This document shows positions 36,279-47,199 of a stretch of 64,000 nt of DNA, one piece after another. Numbering within the stretch: the stretch's first letter is position 1; the number at the start of each line of letters is the position of its first letter. The notes beneath the pieces were generated by a model. It was not told the DNA's origin, searched no databases, and was given only the letters and a program-made list of their open reading frames with translations. This stretch comes from Pleurotus djamor (Eukaryota; Basidiomycota; Agaricomycetes; Agaricales; Pleurotaceae), in assembly GCA_029747585.1 (NCBI GenBank), contig JAPEVF010000083.1:1-64000 (forward strand), written 5' to 3'. The translations under genes and the position numbers were made by a program.

Positions 36279-36599
36279 CAGCAGTTTGCATAAATAATGG
36301 CACTTCCGCCGATTGAGTTGGGAGAAGAGAGCGATTTCGGACTTAGAATTTTCGTCGACTTTTTGGACTTCAAAAAATCTCATGAGCTATTTGAACATCG
36401 TGGGAACCCCCCCATGACTTGTCTCTCTGCAAATGAAGTCGTGGGAACATGACCGAGCACAGCTAAAGAGACCGTGAGAGNCCCATTTTGTAGGCTATTT
36501 TTTCTAAGTCCCACTCGAACGCGAAAATCCTAAGTCCGAAGTCGCTCTAGCTTCTCCCAACTCAATCGGCGGAAGTGCCATTATTTATGCAAACTGCTG
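36279..36599. mobile_element. MITE-like hairpin element with ~77-bp terminal inverted repeats and TA duplication
   Basis: The left arm (36279-36354) and right arm (36522-36599) are inverted copies. The outer 49 bp are identical, beginning CAGCAGTTTGCATAAATAAT and ending with its complement; further in there are one 2-nt indel and two mismatches. Both ends are flanked by TA (36277-36278 and 36600-36601), the target duplication of Tc1/mariner-type elements. The 167-bp centre encodes nothing recognisable and contains one N (36481). This is a non-autonomous element, probably mobilised by a Tc1/mariner transposase elsewhere. The high arm identity suggests a fairly recent insertion or selection for the fold. 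Confidence 0.8.
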
Positions 36600-36949
36600 T
36601 AATTTGCGTTAGCGCTCAAAACGGGGTCGGGGTAGGGCCAAATCTACCGTCGACCTTGTTGATGGGGCAAATTTTCCCTCTCCCCCTTGCCCACGCAAAC
36701 GAGGATCTAGTCTGACACCAGAGGTAAAGATATACAACACACTACAACACACTAGTTGACCCCTTCTGTGCTGACAGGCATCGCGGAGAATGATACACAT
36801 TGGTCAAGCGTCGCCCTCGATCGTCATAAAAACNGCCATACGGCAAATATATAAGCAATAGATGCAAAGATCCAAGCACCGAGAGCCCCCGAGAACTACT
36901 TGAAGCAAGGGGATAGCACTTCTTGAGCTGCGCCTTGCCACATGACGTG

Positions 36950-37490
36950 TACGGATTAAGAAAGCTTCGTCAGTTGGGCCTTGTCCAATGCAGTATTCTT
37001 AAGTCGGCTTATCTCCCCGTCCGACCACGATTCGGTCATAACCGTAAAACGGTAGGTTTGCTTTCTGGAACCTATTCATGGCTCACAAACTCCTTGTCTA
37101 TAGGTTAATGGAAAATTCTTCGACAGTCAAGGAAGATATTACCAGAGGCGAAGACGAAAACAAATGTGAGTGTTTCAAGAGTGTTTCGCCGTTTGAATTC
37201 CGGCTCCCAGTGACTCACACGCTACCCCAGAACTCAATCATAGCATTATCGTATGGTCTGTCTTCATCGCTTGATCCCCACCGTCATCGATCCGAATGCT
37301 TTGCATGAAAGCCGCATTGAAAACGCCTATACCATGCCCTATGTAGTTACAGTGGCGCTCACTGCTCAGCGCTATGCTCAAGGTCAGTGCAATGGAAGAC
37401 TCTGATCGGATCCAAGTGCAAGTACAGCACAGACTTCTCAATACGGCTATAATTCGTATGTTGATTCGGGAAGCGGAAATGAAATTTTAA
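36950..37490 (+). pseudogene. Possible decayed multi-exon gene, family unknown
   Basis: Three blocks look coding. First, a segment ending RPRFGHNRKT before a good GTAGGT...TATAG intron (about 37050-37105), then VNGKFFDSQGRYYQRRRRK in phase. Second, from 37253, MVCLHRLIPTVIDPNALHES then RIENAYTMPYVVTVALTAQR and a stop at 37403-37405. Third, starting at 37392 in the +1 frame, MEDSDRIQVQVQHRLLNT then AIIRMLIREAEMKF and a stop at 37488-37490. The second and third overlap in different frames, as expected if one gene suffered a frameshift or if an exon border is misread. I do not recognise the protein. It could equally be a small intact gene with unusual splicing. Confidence 0.3.
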
Positions 37491-39043
37491 TCATAAACTC
37501 ACACAAAACATTTTCTAGCATGGAAGGACCAACTGGCTACCGTGCAATAAATCTGTAAGTTGTCGAAGTTCTATGAATCTTTCTTCTTCGACGAGCCTTG
37601 CTTCTGGCGCTCAAGTCACCACGAGGTATCACAGAGATCGGGCTGTTTGGGGACGCTGAGGTGGAAGTCTCTCAGCTAAAACTCGTCTCAACTGTGATGC
37701 CTGAATTCCCGAAGAATATTTGTTGTGTGGTGCCCTTTTTACTTGGCACGTCCAAACTTCTGTATGGTCTAAATGCAAGCTCGATGATGCGGCACGCCTA
37801 ACACCTTCGTGGATTTTAGGTGACTCTGGTCAATCCCAGAGCTCCTTTGCGGTTGATGGCATGGATGTTTATTGCCGTCCTTCCTTGCTCCTCCGCTTCC
37901 TTCCCGCGCAACTGAATCCTTGATAACAATTTAAAGGGGATATATGCTAAACCACGAGACTAATGGTACCACCACCGCTGCAGAGAAGTTCAATAAACCA
38001 CGAACAATGAAAGTCGATGAAAACCTCAAGGCCATCTGGAGGAATTAGATCTCAAGTTGAGAGCACATCATTGACACGAGCCCCCAGCTACCACCCTCTT
38101 ATGTCTGGGTACAAAGACCTAAGGCCATGGTAGAACTTGGAGCTATCGCGAAATGGACGACCAACAGCAACCTCACTCCCCGCACACCCACAACCACGCT
38201 AACGTCAATGTTCAACATTTCACCGTCTATATCGTGATCGCCGTCCAACTCGGCGACAGCTTTCATGGTCCCATCAGGAATAGCAATGTCGGAGGTCAAT
38301 CAAATCGCAACACTGCCCATGATTACCAAAGACGTCCGGACTCCGCTCCTCGCTCCTCCCCGACTGTCGACGAAAACACGCCGTGTAACTGTAAGTGCAC
38401 CCAGCTCAATTTATGGTAGAATGTGATAATTCACGAGGATATGCTTTTTGAAGTTTCCCTTATCAGGAGAATTACAAGTTGCATATTTCAGCTCGCTCGA
38501 GCTTTCTTGAGCTCAATAAAATGCAAAATGCACACAAGGGAACGAACGAACAAACTACCCGACGAGTCGCATAGGCGCTAGTAGGGTAGATGAAAGGAAA
38601 ATACGGACCACCCATCTACTTCACCGCCTTCTTAGCCGCTCGCCAGCCCACCCTCCGTCCTCCCCCTACTCTCTCCCCTCATGACCAAGAACAAATTGTG
38701 TATGGCCTCATGAGCCGCCAACGTCCATCCCCATTACCTGGCTGCCTGAACAACTCAGCGTCATTCTACGTTTCGGCTCAACATTCCCCCGATAACGATA
38801 TAGGGATCGTAGATTCCCTCTAATCTAAATCCCATGTAACCGTCGGTCGATCACCGGACCTCACCAGGCGCTAACTCCCTGGTTATCTCAACTTGTGAAG
38901 AAGCCATGTCGTTATACCATCATCGACTTCGCCTTGGATATAGTTTAGTTTAGAGCCGTGTGCACTTGATCTCTTCCTCGTAAACAAAGGCCACGCGTAG
39001 TGGATGGGAGGCTGCATCATCCATCGAGACCGCTCGTTTGACT

Positions 39044-39051
39044 TATAAATA
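39044..39051 (+). promoter_or_regulatory. Orphan TATA box (TATAAATA)
   Basis: A strong TATAAATATATA lies in a region without a supported gene; pyrimidine-rich sequence follows (cttctgtctttgaccatc), as after many fungal TATA boxes. An overlapping 98-codon frame (39038-39334) has no domain. It could drive a short unannotated transcript. Confidence 0.25.
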
Positions 39052-39629
39052 TATATCGTCTTCTGTCTTTGACCATCTATTCTATATCTTGTCTATATCC
39101 GAGCGTGATCCCCTGGGGCTCTGTTCCAACTTTGCCCCCCATGTCGCTTCTGACTATGTATGTACCCGAGACTCCAACGAGACCCCTGGGTCGCTGGTAC
39201 GCACTATTTTTGCTTCCAATCGTATGAATGGCATAGAGACAGGTACAGAAAAGCATACACATGGAAATACTAGCGAAACATGTACGTATGTGCACACATT
39301 ATTGTCTTGCATCGGAATTATGCAGGGTGTCTGAGGTTGGTCTGAGGTCCTTCAAGCTTCCATCTCCTCGGACTTGCCTCGGACGCGTCATTATCGATTT
39401 CGATTAGCGCCCACGCGGTGAGTCGAAGGAGCATGGGCAGTACAAAGAGCAGTCTCTTCCCTGCCGCGGTCAAATCTGGTAAGGATGGATGAGAAGCTTG
39501 TGCATGGTGCAGCTCAAGAGTCAAACGGAGTTGTTTCAGTTTGCACGTGTTGCGGTATGTGCACGGCAAGTGGGACATTGTACCGACATTGTCATAATAG
39601 CGTGCCGTACAGTCCTACGACGAAGGCGA

Positions 39630-41773
39630 CTAAAATTGAAACTCTTCTATCAAACCGGTGATTAACTCGCATCTCGTCGTTTCTATCTCAGGCTCCGGTT
39701 CAATCGTTATCCCGGAGTGCGCTGCATCCCCTTGAGGGTGAACTTGGAAAGACACACGTTCCCTCGAGGACCTCGAGTATTCAGGCCAAGAAGGCGAGCG
39801 CGATAGCTTGTACGTATTCGGATCGCCGGAACGGACGAAAGAGATCCAATAGGCGATCATCTCTTCGCCTAAAGCGACGCCACTGGGAGTTTCTTCCATT
39901 CTAAAAGTGCGTGACAGGACCGAATGAGATTGAATGGCTTGACTGGTGTTTCAAGAGATCGAGTTGGTCAAAGAGACTCACGAGTTCCACGCACGGAAGA
40001 AGTACCAGTTCTCATCCGCATGACCAACCGAACCGATCGGCCTGGGGAAAGAACTGTGCGCATTCCGCTCATTGTGTCGATAAGTCCAAGCCGCGGATGA
40101 AGCGGAAAATATTGTTCCCAATTGCGAGCGCTACGTAGCATCACATGGAACTCATTCATAAGCATACCTTTGAAAAGCAAAGAAACACTCACTGGACAGA
40201 TGAACTGACAATCAGCGTTAATTGCCCTATGTCGGTAATCAGGAGCAGGATAGTCGGACGCAGGATACATGCTGAGGATAGCGTCGACGCTAGCACTCGT
40301 GACCTGAGGCCACCAGGTAGTAAATTCAGAAACAATGTCAGGGGCGTTGGCGATGGTATCGTTAGTCGTAGCCCTACGTTTTCGAGAGTTAGAAAGGGTT
40401 GAACTATCCAATTGAGGGGGAGGCGTACCCAACGATGAGCGGAACGTCTGCATATCTTCCGCCAACAAGGGACTCGGTTGGGTATTCGGTGAAAAGCTGG
40501 CTATCGAAAATGGGGACGAAGTCGAAATATTGGCCAGTACTATGATTGAAGAGTGCAAACGTTGAGTCGCCGAGAAATATCAGGGACTCTTTCTAAGGAG
40601 GCACATACAACGAAGTAGAAACGCTCGAAGCAGCGGCAACGAGCTGCGCAGTAGTCACTTGTCTCATACACGCCATTTTGAGGAGGAACACCGAATTCGT
40701 GCAGCCTACGTGTGTAGCGATGTAATCAAAGAGTGGCTAGAAAACGTATGGTAAACACACAGAGGAAACAATAAGCCAGAGGATGTTAAATACCTGATAT
40801 TGCGCTGGGGTCGCAAGCGTTGCTCGCCACACACTTTGTGCAATAGCACGGTGAAATACCTTATCAGTCTGTTTGGAGACCAGATGGAGTAGGATCGAAT
40901 TAGCACCAGCGCTGTGGCCGTTGATGGTGATTGTATTCGGATCACCTGAATGAATAATGAACAACTGTGCAGAAAGAGGTACGCGGATGTGCTTACCGCC
41001 GAAGGAAGAAATGTACTTCTTGACCCATTTGAGAGCGAGTATCTGATCTTTGAAGCCTTGGTTGAAATCACCGTACAGCGGGTTTGAAAACCTGGGCTCC
41101 GCGAGGAACCCGAACAGCCCGAGTCGATAGGAAGCGCTGACGATGATGAGGTTTGGGCTTTGCTCAACCCAGTGATCGAATTTCCAACCACTGGGAGTTC
41201 CGCTGTCATAGCCTAGTTCACGAACGTGTGAACCAATGAGATACAGAGAGGGCTGACATGCACTCACCACCACCGTGAATATAAACAAGGACGGGTACTA
41301 TCCAATCACGGGTTCAGAGTGTATTTGTGTCCGAAGGGGGTTTCAACTTACGGTTATCACCCTTCTTTGCACCAGCTGGGGCCCATACATTCAGAGTGAG
41401 ACAATCCTCTTGACCTGGCAAGTAGGGTTTTTAGCCAGGTATCGCCGTTTCTTGGGTATATGAACGGGAGCCTACCAGATCCGTTGGCTTGCACACAAGC
41501 TGGGGCGTATTCGGTGGCGTCAACGATTTGGCCGTGAGCTTCCAAAGCAACGCGCAAAGTGTTCAAGGGTGTAGGGGCACGAAAGCGACGATGACCGACA
41601 GGCGGTTCGGCGAAGGGGATACCCAAGAACGCGTTCGTGTTGGGAAGACTTCTTACACCTTGATACTTGACATAGCCAAGATTGACGGCATTCTCAGGCA
41701 GGGAGGGAGCGCCCAAGGCAATCCCAGCTGAGACGAGGAGAGTAGACCACAAAGTGCTCGGGAGAAGCCACAT
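39630..41773 (-). CDS. Secreted type-B carboxylesterase/lipase
   Basis: The start is ATG at 41773-41771 (MWLLPSTLWSTLLVSAG is the signal peptide). Blocks of the alpha/beta-hydrolase carboxylesterase type B family follow in order. These are YVKYQGVRSLPNTNAFLGIP then FAEPPVGHRRF; an Asn-rich disulfide segment with YAPACVQANGSG; VPVLVYIHGGGY (oxyanion hole); VSASYRLGLFGFLA; GFKDQILALKWVKKYISSFG; and the nucleophile elbow NGHSAGANSILLHL. Later come ATTNDTIANAPDIVSEFTTW, the catalytic-His region VGHADENWYFFRAWNS, and GEEMIAYWISFVRSGDPNTY, ending EEFQF at 39630. The nucleophile motif is G-H-S-A-G instead of the more usual G-E-S-A-G-G. The enzyme should hydrolyse carboxylic esters or lipids outside the cell; the substrate cannot be predicted. 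About eight introns interrupt it. A TATAAA lies 44-49 bp upstream of the ATG. Confidence 0.88.
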
Positions 41774-41816
41774 CACTGGGGACTGGATTCAAAGTTGATT
41801 TCATGTTCATGGCGCT

Positions 41817-41822
41817 TTTATA
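41817..41822 (-). promoter_or_regulatory. TATA box of the carboxylesterase gene
   Basis: TATAAA on the minus strand (plus-strand tttata), 44-49 bp upstream of the start codon at 41773 and in the expected orientation, within gtataaaag. Confidence 0.55.
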
Positions 41823-42695
41823 CGGTTGGTGGATTGACGAGCCAGGGGTACGACTGGGGTCAAACGCCTGATAAAGGTGATCAGTTGTTGGAGGACACAA
41901 GATAATGGAAGGTTCTAACCAGGGGCAAGTGGGTGGCGTAGCATGAATAGTGATTGATATTGATACAGTCTACGGACGCGTTCCTGCATGTAAAAGCCGC
42001 GAAGCATATGATCCTGACTCGCCTGAATCCACAAACTAATACCAACCGCACGTTGCTCGTCGGGTGTGCAGAGGCGGCCTTCATCGTCATTCACAGCTAG
42101 GAGGACAACGAGTACAGAGCTACCGAAGCGAACTTGGAAGACGAAAGTGGAGAGACTTCCAATGCCTCAACATCAGCGCTGGTAAAGCCAGGGTAAAGCA
42201 TGAAGGATAAGCAAGTAAGCAAGATTTACGAGGATGGTCAAATGATGACGCAGAGGTCTCTTCAGGAACACCCTCGGGGTATCTGTATTGACCGGTGGTT
42301 AGAAGCGATAGTCTATAGATGAGATCACCAGGCTGACCGCGAGTGAAATCCCTCTGGATATCCATTTCGTCCTCAACATGTCGACCGACTTCTTCACTAC
42401 CTTTACTGCCAGTGCAAAGCTCGATGATGAGGAAAAGGTGGCAGCCAGCCCCCGAAAGTAACAATGTTCGCAGTACCAAGAGACCGGCATATGGACATCA
42501 TAGGAAACGCCTCTTCGTATTCTTCAAGTTGCCCCGACGTCAAGCAGGCACACGACGGGCGTCATTTCAGCATGGCGGGTATGAAGTATGTATATGATGA
42601 GGCATGAAGTAGTATGAAGCTTGAAGCTTGAAGCTTGAAGGCCAAAGGAAGCTTCTCAATTATGGGCGCCAATTGTCCTCTTGTTGTCCACCACC
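41823..42695. other. Intergenic region between carboxylesterase and phosphodiesterase genes
   Basis: About 870 bp between two divergent genes. Minus-strand frames at 42120-42490 lack domains and a consistent splice pattern. The GAAGCTT array (42616-42640) lies 55 bp before the phosphodiesterase start. Nothing else was recognised. Confidence 0.4.
42616..42640. repeat. GAAGCTT tandem array, 3.6 units
   Basis: Three full GAAGCTT units and a partial GAAG, the same 7-mer as at 17420-17440. It lies in the probable promoter or 5' UTR of the phosphodiesterase gene. Confidence 0.8.
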
Positions 42696-44820
42696 ATGGC
42701 CCTTCCCTACCGGACGAAATCTCCGCATGGCGGCGAACACTACGACGAAGAGCGCAAAGGCCTTCTGAGTCAGGATACGCCTCTCGACAAGGAATTCTAT
42801 GACTCAGAAGAGCAGGACCAGCCAAGGTCACTTACACGGAAGCAAATCATCTGTACAGCAACGGGCTTCATTGCCTTGCTCATCACTGGCGCATTCCTTC
42901 GTGCTCTCTTCGTGTCGCCACCGCCGCATCCAAACCAAGCATTTGTCGGCCATAAACTGCGCTCGAATGGAACTCATGACTTCAAGCGGACTGTACTTGT
43001 CGTCTCAATAGATGGCTTACGGTGCGTGAACATACATGTTTGAAATGGAACTGCGGTCTAACATTGTAGACAGTGCGGACTACTTAGACAGAGGCCTAAC
43101 GCCTCATTTGCTCGACATTAGCAAGAAGGGCATCAGAGCGAAGTTTATGCGTCCCATATTTCCCGTATGTGTCCCCTGTCTCTTCATAAGTGGCTCCGAC
43201 TAACACATTGTAGACCTTGACTTTTCCGTGCGTTTATAACTTTTATGTCGACACTCATTTCTTACGATGTGATGATGTGCTAGGAATCACTGGGCTCTAA
43301 TGTGCGTATTTGTCCATGCGAAATCCCTGCAGCACCACTCATTAAACGCCTCAGGACCGGCCTTTACGCAGAGTCTCATGGAATCGTAGCCAACGTGCGT
43401 CGCTTCTAAACAATATGACTGACCTACCTAACTTCAGTCACCAGAACTTCTGGGATCCAGAGAGTCATTCTGAATTCCACTACAACCAAATTCAATCATG
43501 CTGGAACTCGTCTTGGTGGTTTGGAGAACCGGTTAGCTCCACGTTATTGATGACGACTATGGAATACTCAAGCGACCCTTGTAGATGTGGGAGACAGCTC
43601 AGAACGCCGGTATGGTCACGGCCAACCTAATGTGGTATGCTTCCCGTTCGTAACGCCGCAAAAGCGCCTTTGACGTGCTTCTCTCAGGCCTGGACCTCCA
43701 AGGACGAGCTCTGGCACTGCTAGTTCGTACTTCGTACCATGGAAGGTACGTTTCTCCTGGTGATCTACTCTATGACTATCCTCAAAATATGCGGATAGGA
43801 CAAAGTCCCCTTGAAGGTTAAACTCGACCAAATCATGTCTTGGATTGATCTACCTCTACAAGAGCGACCCCAACTAATTCTCGGTATTTCATTCTTTACC
43901 CTTACCGTGTCCACTGTGCTCTGACCACTCGTGACAGCCTACGAACCCTCCCTTGATCAAGCAGGCCATGCAACTGGACCCATGTCTGCCCCAGTGAACG
44001 TGAGCTTCCTTGTATCCCTTCACCGCGCCTTTCCTTTCCTTACTTTCTTCCTAGGCAACTCTCCACCAAGTTGATGTCTTCGCCAAAGATCTCCACACTG
44101 AGCTCGCAGCACGTAACCTCACCGACATTGTCGACATCATCTTCGTCAGCGATCACGGCATGACAGACACTAGCCACCCCGAACTCGTCTTCATGGATGA
44201 CATCATCGGTGAAGAAGGTCTCGCCGCCATCGAACACGAAGATGGATGGCCTTCGATGGGATTGCGGTTCCGCCCTACGGCTAATGCATCGCATTACCTT
44301 GAGATGCTTCTAGCCGCATCTGACGCGAACCCGGAGAAGTTTTCGGTTTATACGCATGAGACTATGCCGTACCGGTATCACTTTTCGAATAACCCAAGGA
44401 TTGCGCCGATTTATGTTGTGCCGAAGATGGGGTATGCATTGACGACGCATGCTGAAGGCAATGTCGGGATGAGCAAAGGGGTACGTTGTCTGTTTGCATC
44501 ATGCGTATTGTTTGTGCTCACTGCTTATACTTCACAAATAGAACCACGGTTACGACAACGCAGAACCTTCTATGCATGCTATGTTTGTTGCTCACGGTCC
44601 ATTCAGTGCAGTCACAAAGGCCCTCCACCAAACTGTCTCCTCTTCTGCACATTTCCTTTCTCGCCCAAATAAGGGATGGCACTCTACCTCGGACGATACC
44701 TACGTCATGGACGGCTTCCAGAATGTTGAACTCTATAATTTGGTCATCAAGTTGTTGGGCATTCAGAAACACGCTGCCCCGACTAATGGGACAGTTGGTT
44801 TCTGGGATAAGTACTTTTGA
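42696..44820 (+). CDS. Type I phosphodiesterase / nucleotide pyrophosphatase (NPP family), membrane-anchored
   Basis: The start is ATG at 42696 in the strong context ccaccATGg. The N terminus is cytosolic (MALPYRTKSPHGGEHYDEER), then one membrane helix (IICTATGFIALLITGAFLRA) makes it a type II protein. The catalytic domain follows in small exons: VLVVSIDGLR (first metal Asp), TLTFPNHWALMTGLYAESHG (nucleophile Thr of the T-F-P-N-H motif), NNFWDPESHSEFHY, AYEPSLDQAGHATGP (Asp and His ligands), DIIFVSDHGMTDT (Asp-His ligands) and NHGYDNAEPSMHAMFVAHGP (His ligand). It ends GTVGFWDKYF. All bimetallic-site residues expected for the alkaline-phosphatase superfamily NPP branch are present. It should cleave phosphodiester or pyrophosphate bonds of nucleotides at the cell surface or vacuole, for phosphate scavenging; the location is inferred from the anchor. 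Confidence 0.9.
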
Positions 44821-45034
44821 TCTCGGGTAGGCTAGAGCTCGGACTCTTTAGACAATTTCTGCTCTATTTCGTGACGATGTATATTCTAATCATATTATGA
44901 TACGCGTGAAGCTAATGATACACAGAGAAATCGAAAGGGTGAATGAACATCCAAAAGGGAACTGAGAAATGACGACTTATCGACGAAGGGAAACTATTCA
45001 ACTACCGGAACGAGGTCATTATGCTAGGTTAACT

Positions 45035-46097
45035 TTAATGGTGGCCATCAGCATCGAAGACCATATGGTTATCATTCCTGCCGACTTGTATGTGTTCTCC
45101 AGAGGCGGTGGGGATGTATGCTGCTTCAGGAACACCGGATTCGTCAAGACCCTCAGCGGCCTCGATGATCTCATATAATCTCGACGCGACTTCAGGTGGA
45201 GGGACTCGACCACCGAGAATATCCCGTGCGGGGACTGGCGATCCGTAGAAGTCGCGATTGGCGTCTTTGCGTTCGATAAGGACAGTGCCTTCCAACGATA
45301 ACCCAGCGAATAGACCTACGAGAAAGAGTTGGTGAGTTCGCAAAGCGATGGACCACAAGATAGTGACGCACCTTTCGACTTTGAATACGAAAACATCGGC
45401 GCGGGGTGGGCTAACGAAGCTTGAACACTCCCTCCAGTCCCGATCGGTCCAGCACTGGCACTGATATTCCCTCCAATCGTGACATTTCCACCAAGAGAGA
45501 ACGCCCGTACAGCATCTTCACTATTTAGGACGATCACGAAGTCGGTGATGTCCGCTCCAATCTGCAGTCCCCATCCCAAGCCACCTGTTGCGATGCACGA
45601 TGGTGCCGACCACGAACCATCGGGGAGTCGAGCGATGACGATGCCAGAGCCTGCCTTCCCGGAGAATACGAATCCAGCTTTGAGGACTTGGAAGATTGCC
45701 AGGCCTGAAATTCAGGAAAGAAAAGGGGAAAATCAGTTTCTGTTTCAGCGGCGCGGCTCTACACCAAGACAAGACATACCACGGGCTCGTTGTAAAACAG
45801 CTTTGGGAATGGAGTTCAAAGCCGATTCTGGGTTTTCGGGGTCGGCTGGTTCAGATATATACTTGAGCGTTCATGACAGTAACTTGACGCAAAGGGCACG
45901 GAAGCCTGTTGTAATGAAAACTCACCCAAGAAACTGTCGAGGATCTTGGCGGCCTTTTCAGCCTCTCCAGGAAGACTGAAACCTTGGGCCAATTCGCGGG
46001 AACCACTGATGACTTTATTGGAACCTTCAGATAGGAATGCGGTGGCTTGGATGCCTGCTTTCTGAGCACCCTTGCGAAATCTGTCGAGCATCGACAT
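45035..46097 (-). CDS. SYLF-domain (Ysc84/SH3YL1-like) protein
   Basis: The start is at 46097 (MSMLDRFRKGAQKAGIQATA). After two introns comes the SYLF core: DPENPESALNSIPKAVLQRA, RGLAIFQVLKAGFVFSGKAG, SGIVIARLPDGSWSAPSCIA, GLGWGLQIGADITDFVIVLN, AFSLGGNVTIGGNISASAGP and FAGLSLEGTVLIERKDANRD, then FYGSPVPARDILGG. It ends HMVFDADGHH. The family binds phosphoinositides and, in yeast Ysc84, actin at endocytic patches. Here there is no C-terminal SH3 domain, so only the lipid/actin-binding half is present; such stand-alone forms are common in fungi. It is divergent from the coiled-coil gene at 46238 with 140 bp between start codons. A TATAAA lies 31-36 bp upstream of the ATG. Confidence 0.88.
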
Positions 46098-46127
46098 GAC
46101 GATGATGATGCATTGATGGATGGGTGT

Positions 46128-46133
46128 TTTATA
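46128..46133 (-). promoter_or_regulatory. TATA box of the SYLF gene
   Basis: TATAAA on the minus strand, 31-36 bp upstream of the start codon at 46097, in the 140-bp gap shared with the divergent coiled-coil gene. The short distance implies a very short 5' leader, or a real start further inside. Confidence 0.4.
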
Positions 46134-46237
46134 ACTTATAATAATTTATTTATGAATGTTTACATCTATTTAGTGTGACCGAAGCGGGTCGCCCCTGANG
46201 GCTCCCTGAGGCTGCTCTCAATTTCTTGCTTCTTACC

Positions 46238-47056
46238 ATGTCTGACGCCCCCCAAACCATGGCCAGTTTTCTCGAAGACTTCGCTAAACGTATCGAACGA
46301 GGCGTCCGAGAGCAAATAAGTGGCCTCGAGAAGAAAATCGATGATGTCGGCATTCAAGTTGAAGGGGTTTCTGAAAGGATGGACAAATTGGAGACCCACT
46401 TGGAATCCATGGCTGAACACTTAGACAATAGCGTGAGCGCGCTGGATATGACGATGGACATACAGTTGGGCGGGATCAAGGAGGCGGGTAACAGGCTTGA
46501 ACATCGTTTCACCAAGCAAGAACGGCGGTTCACCGAGCAAGAGCGGCGGTTTACGGAGCAAGAACAGCAGTTTACGCGCTTCGAGCGCGGATTGAACAGG
46601 ACGTTGGGTGAGATGGCGCTGGATTTTCGCTTGGTACAGACAGACGCAGCCTTGGTACGTATGCAATTGAATCATCGTCCTCCCACTTATCCTTATTTCC
46701 TCATGTATAGGCCCTCAACTTCACCAGGGATGCGGGTGCAGAATCCCCATATGCGGAAGTACCCTTCCCAGATGGGGTTCTCCCATCTGAAACGTTGTTT
46801 CAGGTGAGCCATGGCTTCACTTGCCATCTGACTTGGATGAAAACCTCTTGCTTAGATGGTACCCTTGCCGACTATACGGTGCATTAATGACATTTCTGGC
46901 ATGCCTAGACCTCTCCTCTTGGTCCTTCTCAACCACTATGATGTCTCCATCAACAGCAATGAGACCTTACTCGACCTTCGGTTGAAGTTGTGTGAGGCTA
47001 TTGGAGTTTCCACCCATACCAGGCAGCTCTATGCGTCCCTTTGCCGTGAAGTTTAG
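46238..47056 (+). CDS. Coiled-coil protein with heptad-length tandem repeats, unknown function
   Basis: The start is ATG at 46238 (MSDAPQTMASFLEDFAKRIE). Exon 1 encodes a long helical segment (QISGLEKKIDDVGIQVEGVS, MDKLETHLESMAEHLDNSVS) and four 7-residue repeats (FTKQERR, FTEQERR, FTEQEQQ, FTRFERG; 46508-46591). Two introns follow (gtacgtatgc...tgtatag and gtgagcc...cttag), both in phase. Exon 2 gives ALNFTRDAGAESPYAEVPFP; exon 3 gives MVPLPTIRCINDISGMPRPL, then LLNHYDVSINSNETLLDLRL, ending YASLCREV. It has no signal peptide or membrane helix. I do not recognise the family. The divergent, close arrangement with the SYLF gene suggests joint expression. An N at 46199 is just upstream of the start. 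Confidence 0.65.
46508..46591 (+). repeat. 21-nt minisatellite in coding sequence, four units
   Basis: Four in-frame 21-nt units encode F-T-[K/E/R]-[Q/F]-E-[R/Q]-[R/Q/G]. The unit length keeps the reading frame and equals one heptad, so unit number could vary between strains without breaking the coiled coil. Confidence 0.8.
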
Positions 47057-47199
47057 AACAGGGGAACACGGACACTTCTTCGTTCTCTACTGTATACATA
47101 CGAATTGTCATGTGTAGTCTCTACTCTATTGTCCACATAACTATCCTTAGCTTACACCCTTCTTTAAACAATCGGTTATGCGGCCTGCATTCACTCTAT

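Larger units (their letters stand above)
35906..39629. other. Gene-poor accessory stretch with a hairpin element and gene fragments
   Basis: Besides the MITE (36279-36599) and the possible broken gene (36950-37490) listed separately, I find no gene I can support. Short frames at 38153-38419 (MDDQQQPHSPHTHNHANVN) and 38590-38823 (MKGKYGPPIYFTAFLAARQ) have starts but no domains. A TATAAATATATA box occurs at 39044 with no clear gene behind it. An N is at 36834. Confidence 0.4.

Noticed and set aside
38153..38823. Two short plus-strand frames (88 and 77 codons)
   Set aside because: Start codons exist, but composition is low-complexity and nothing supports translation.
42120..42490. Minus-strand frame with IYRLSLLTTGQYRYPEG
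   Set aside because: Isolated, no start context or domain, different frames compete; probably chance.
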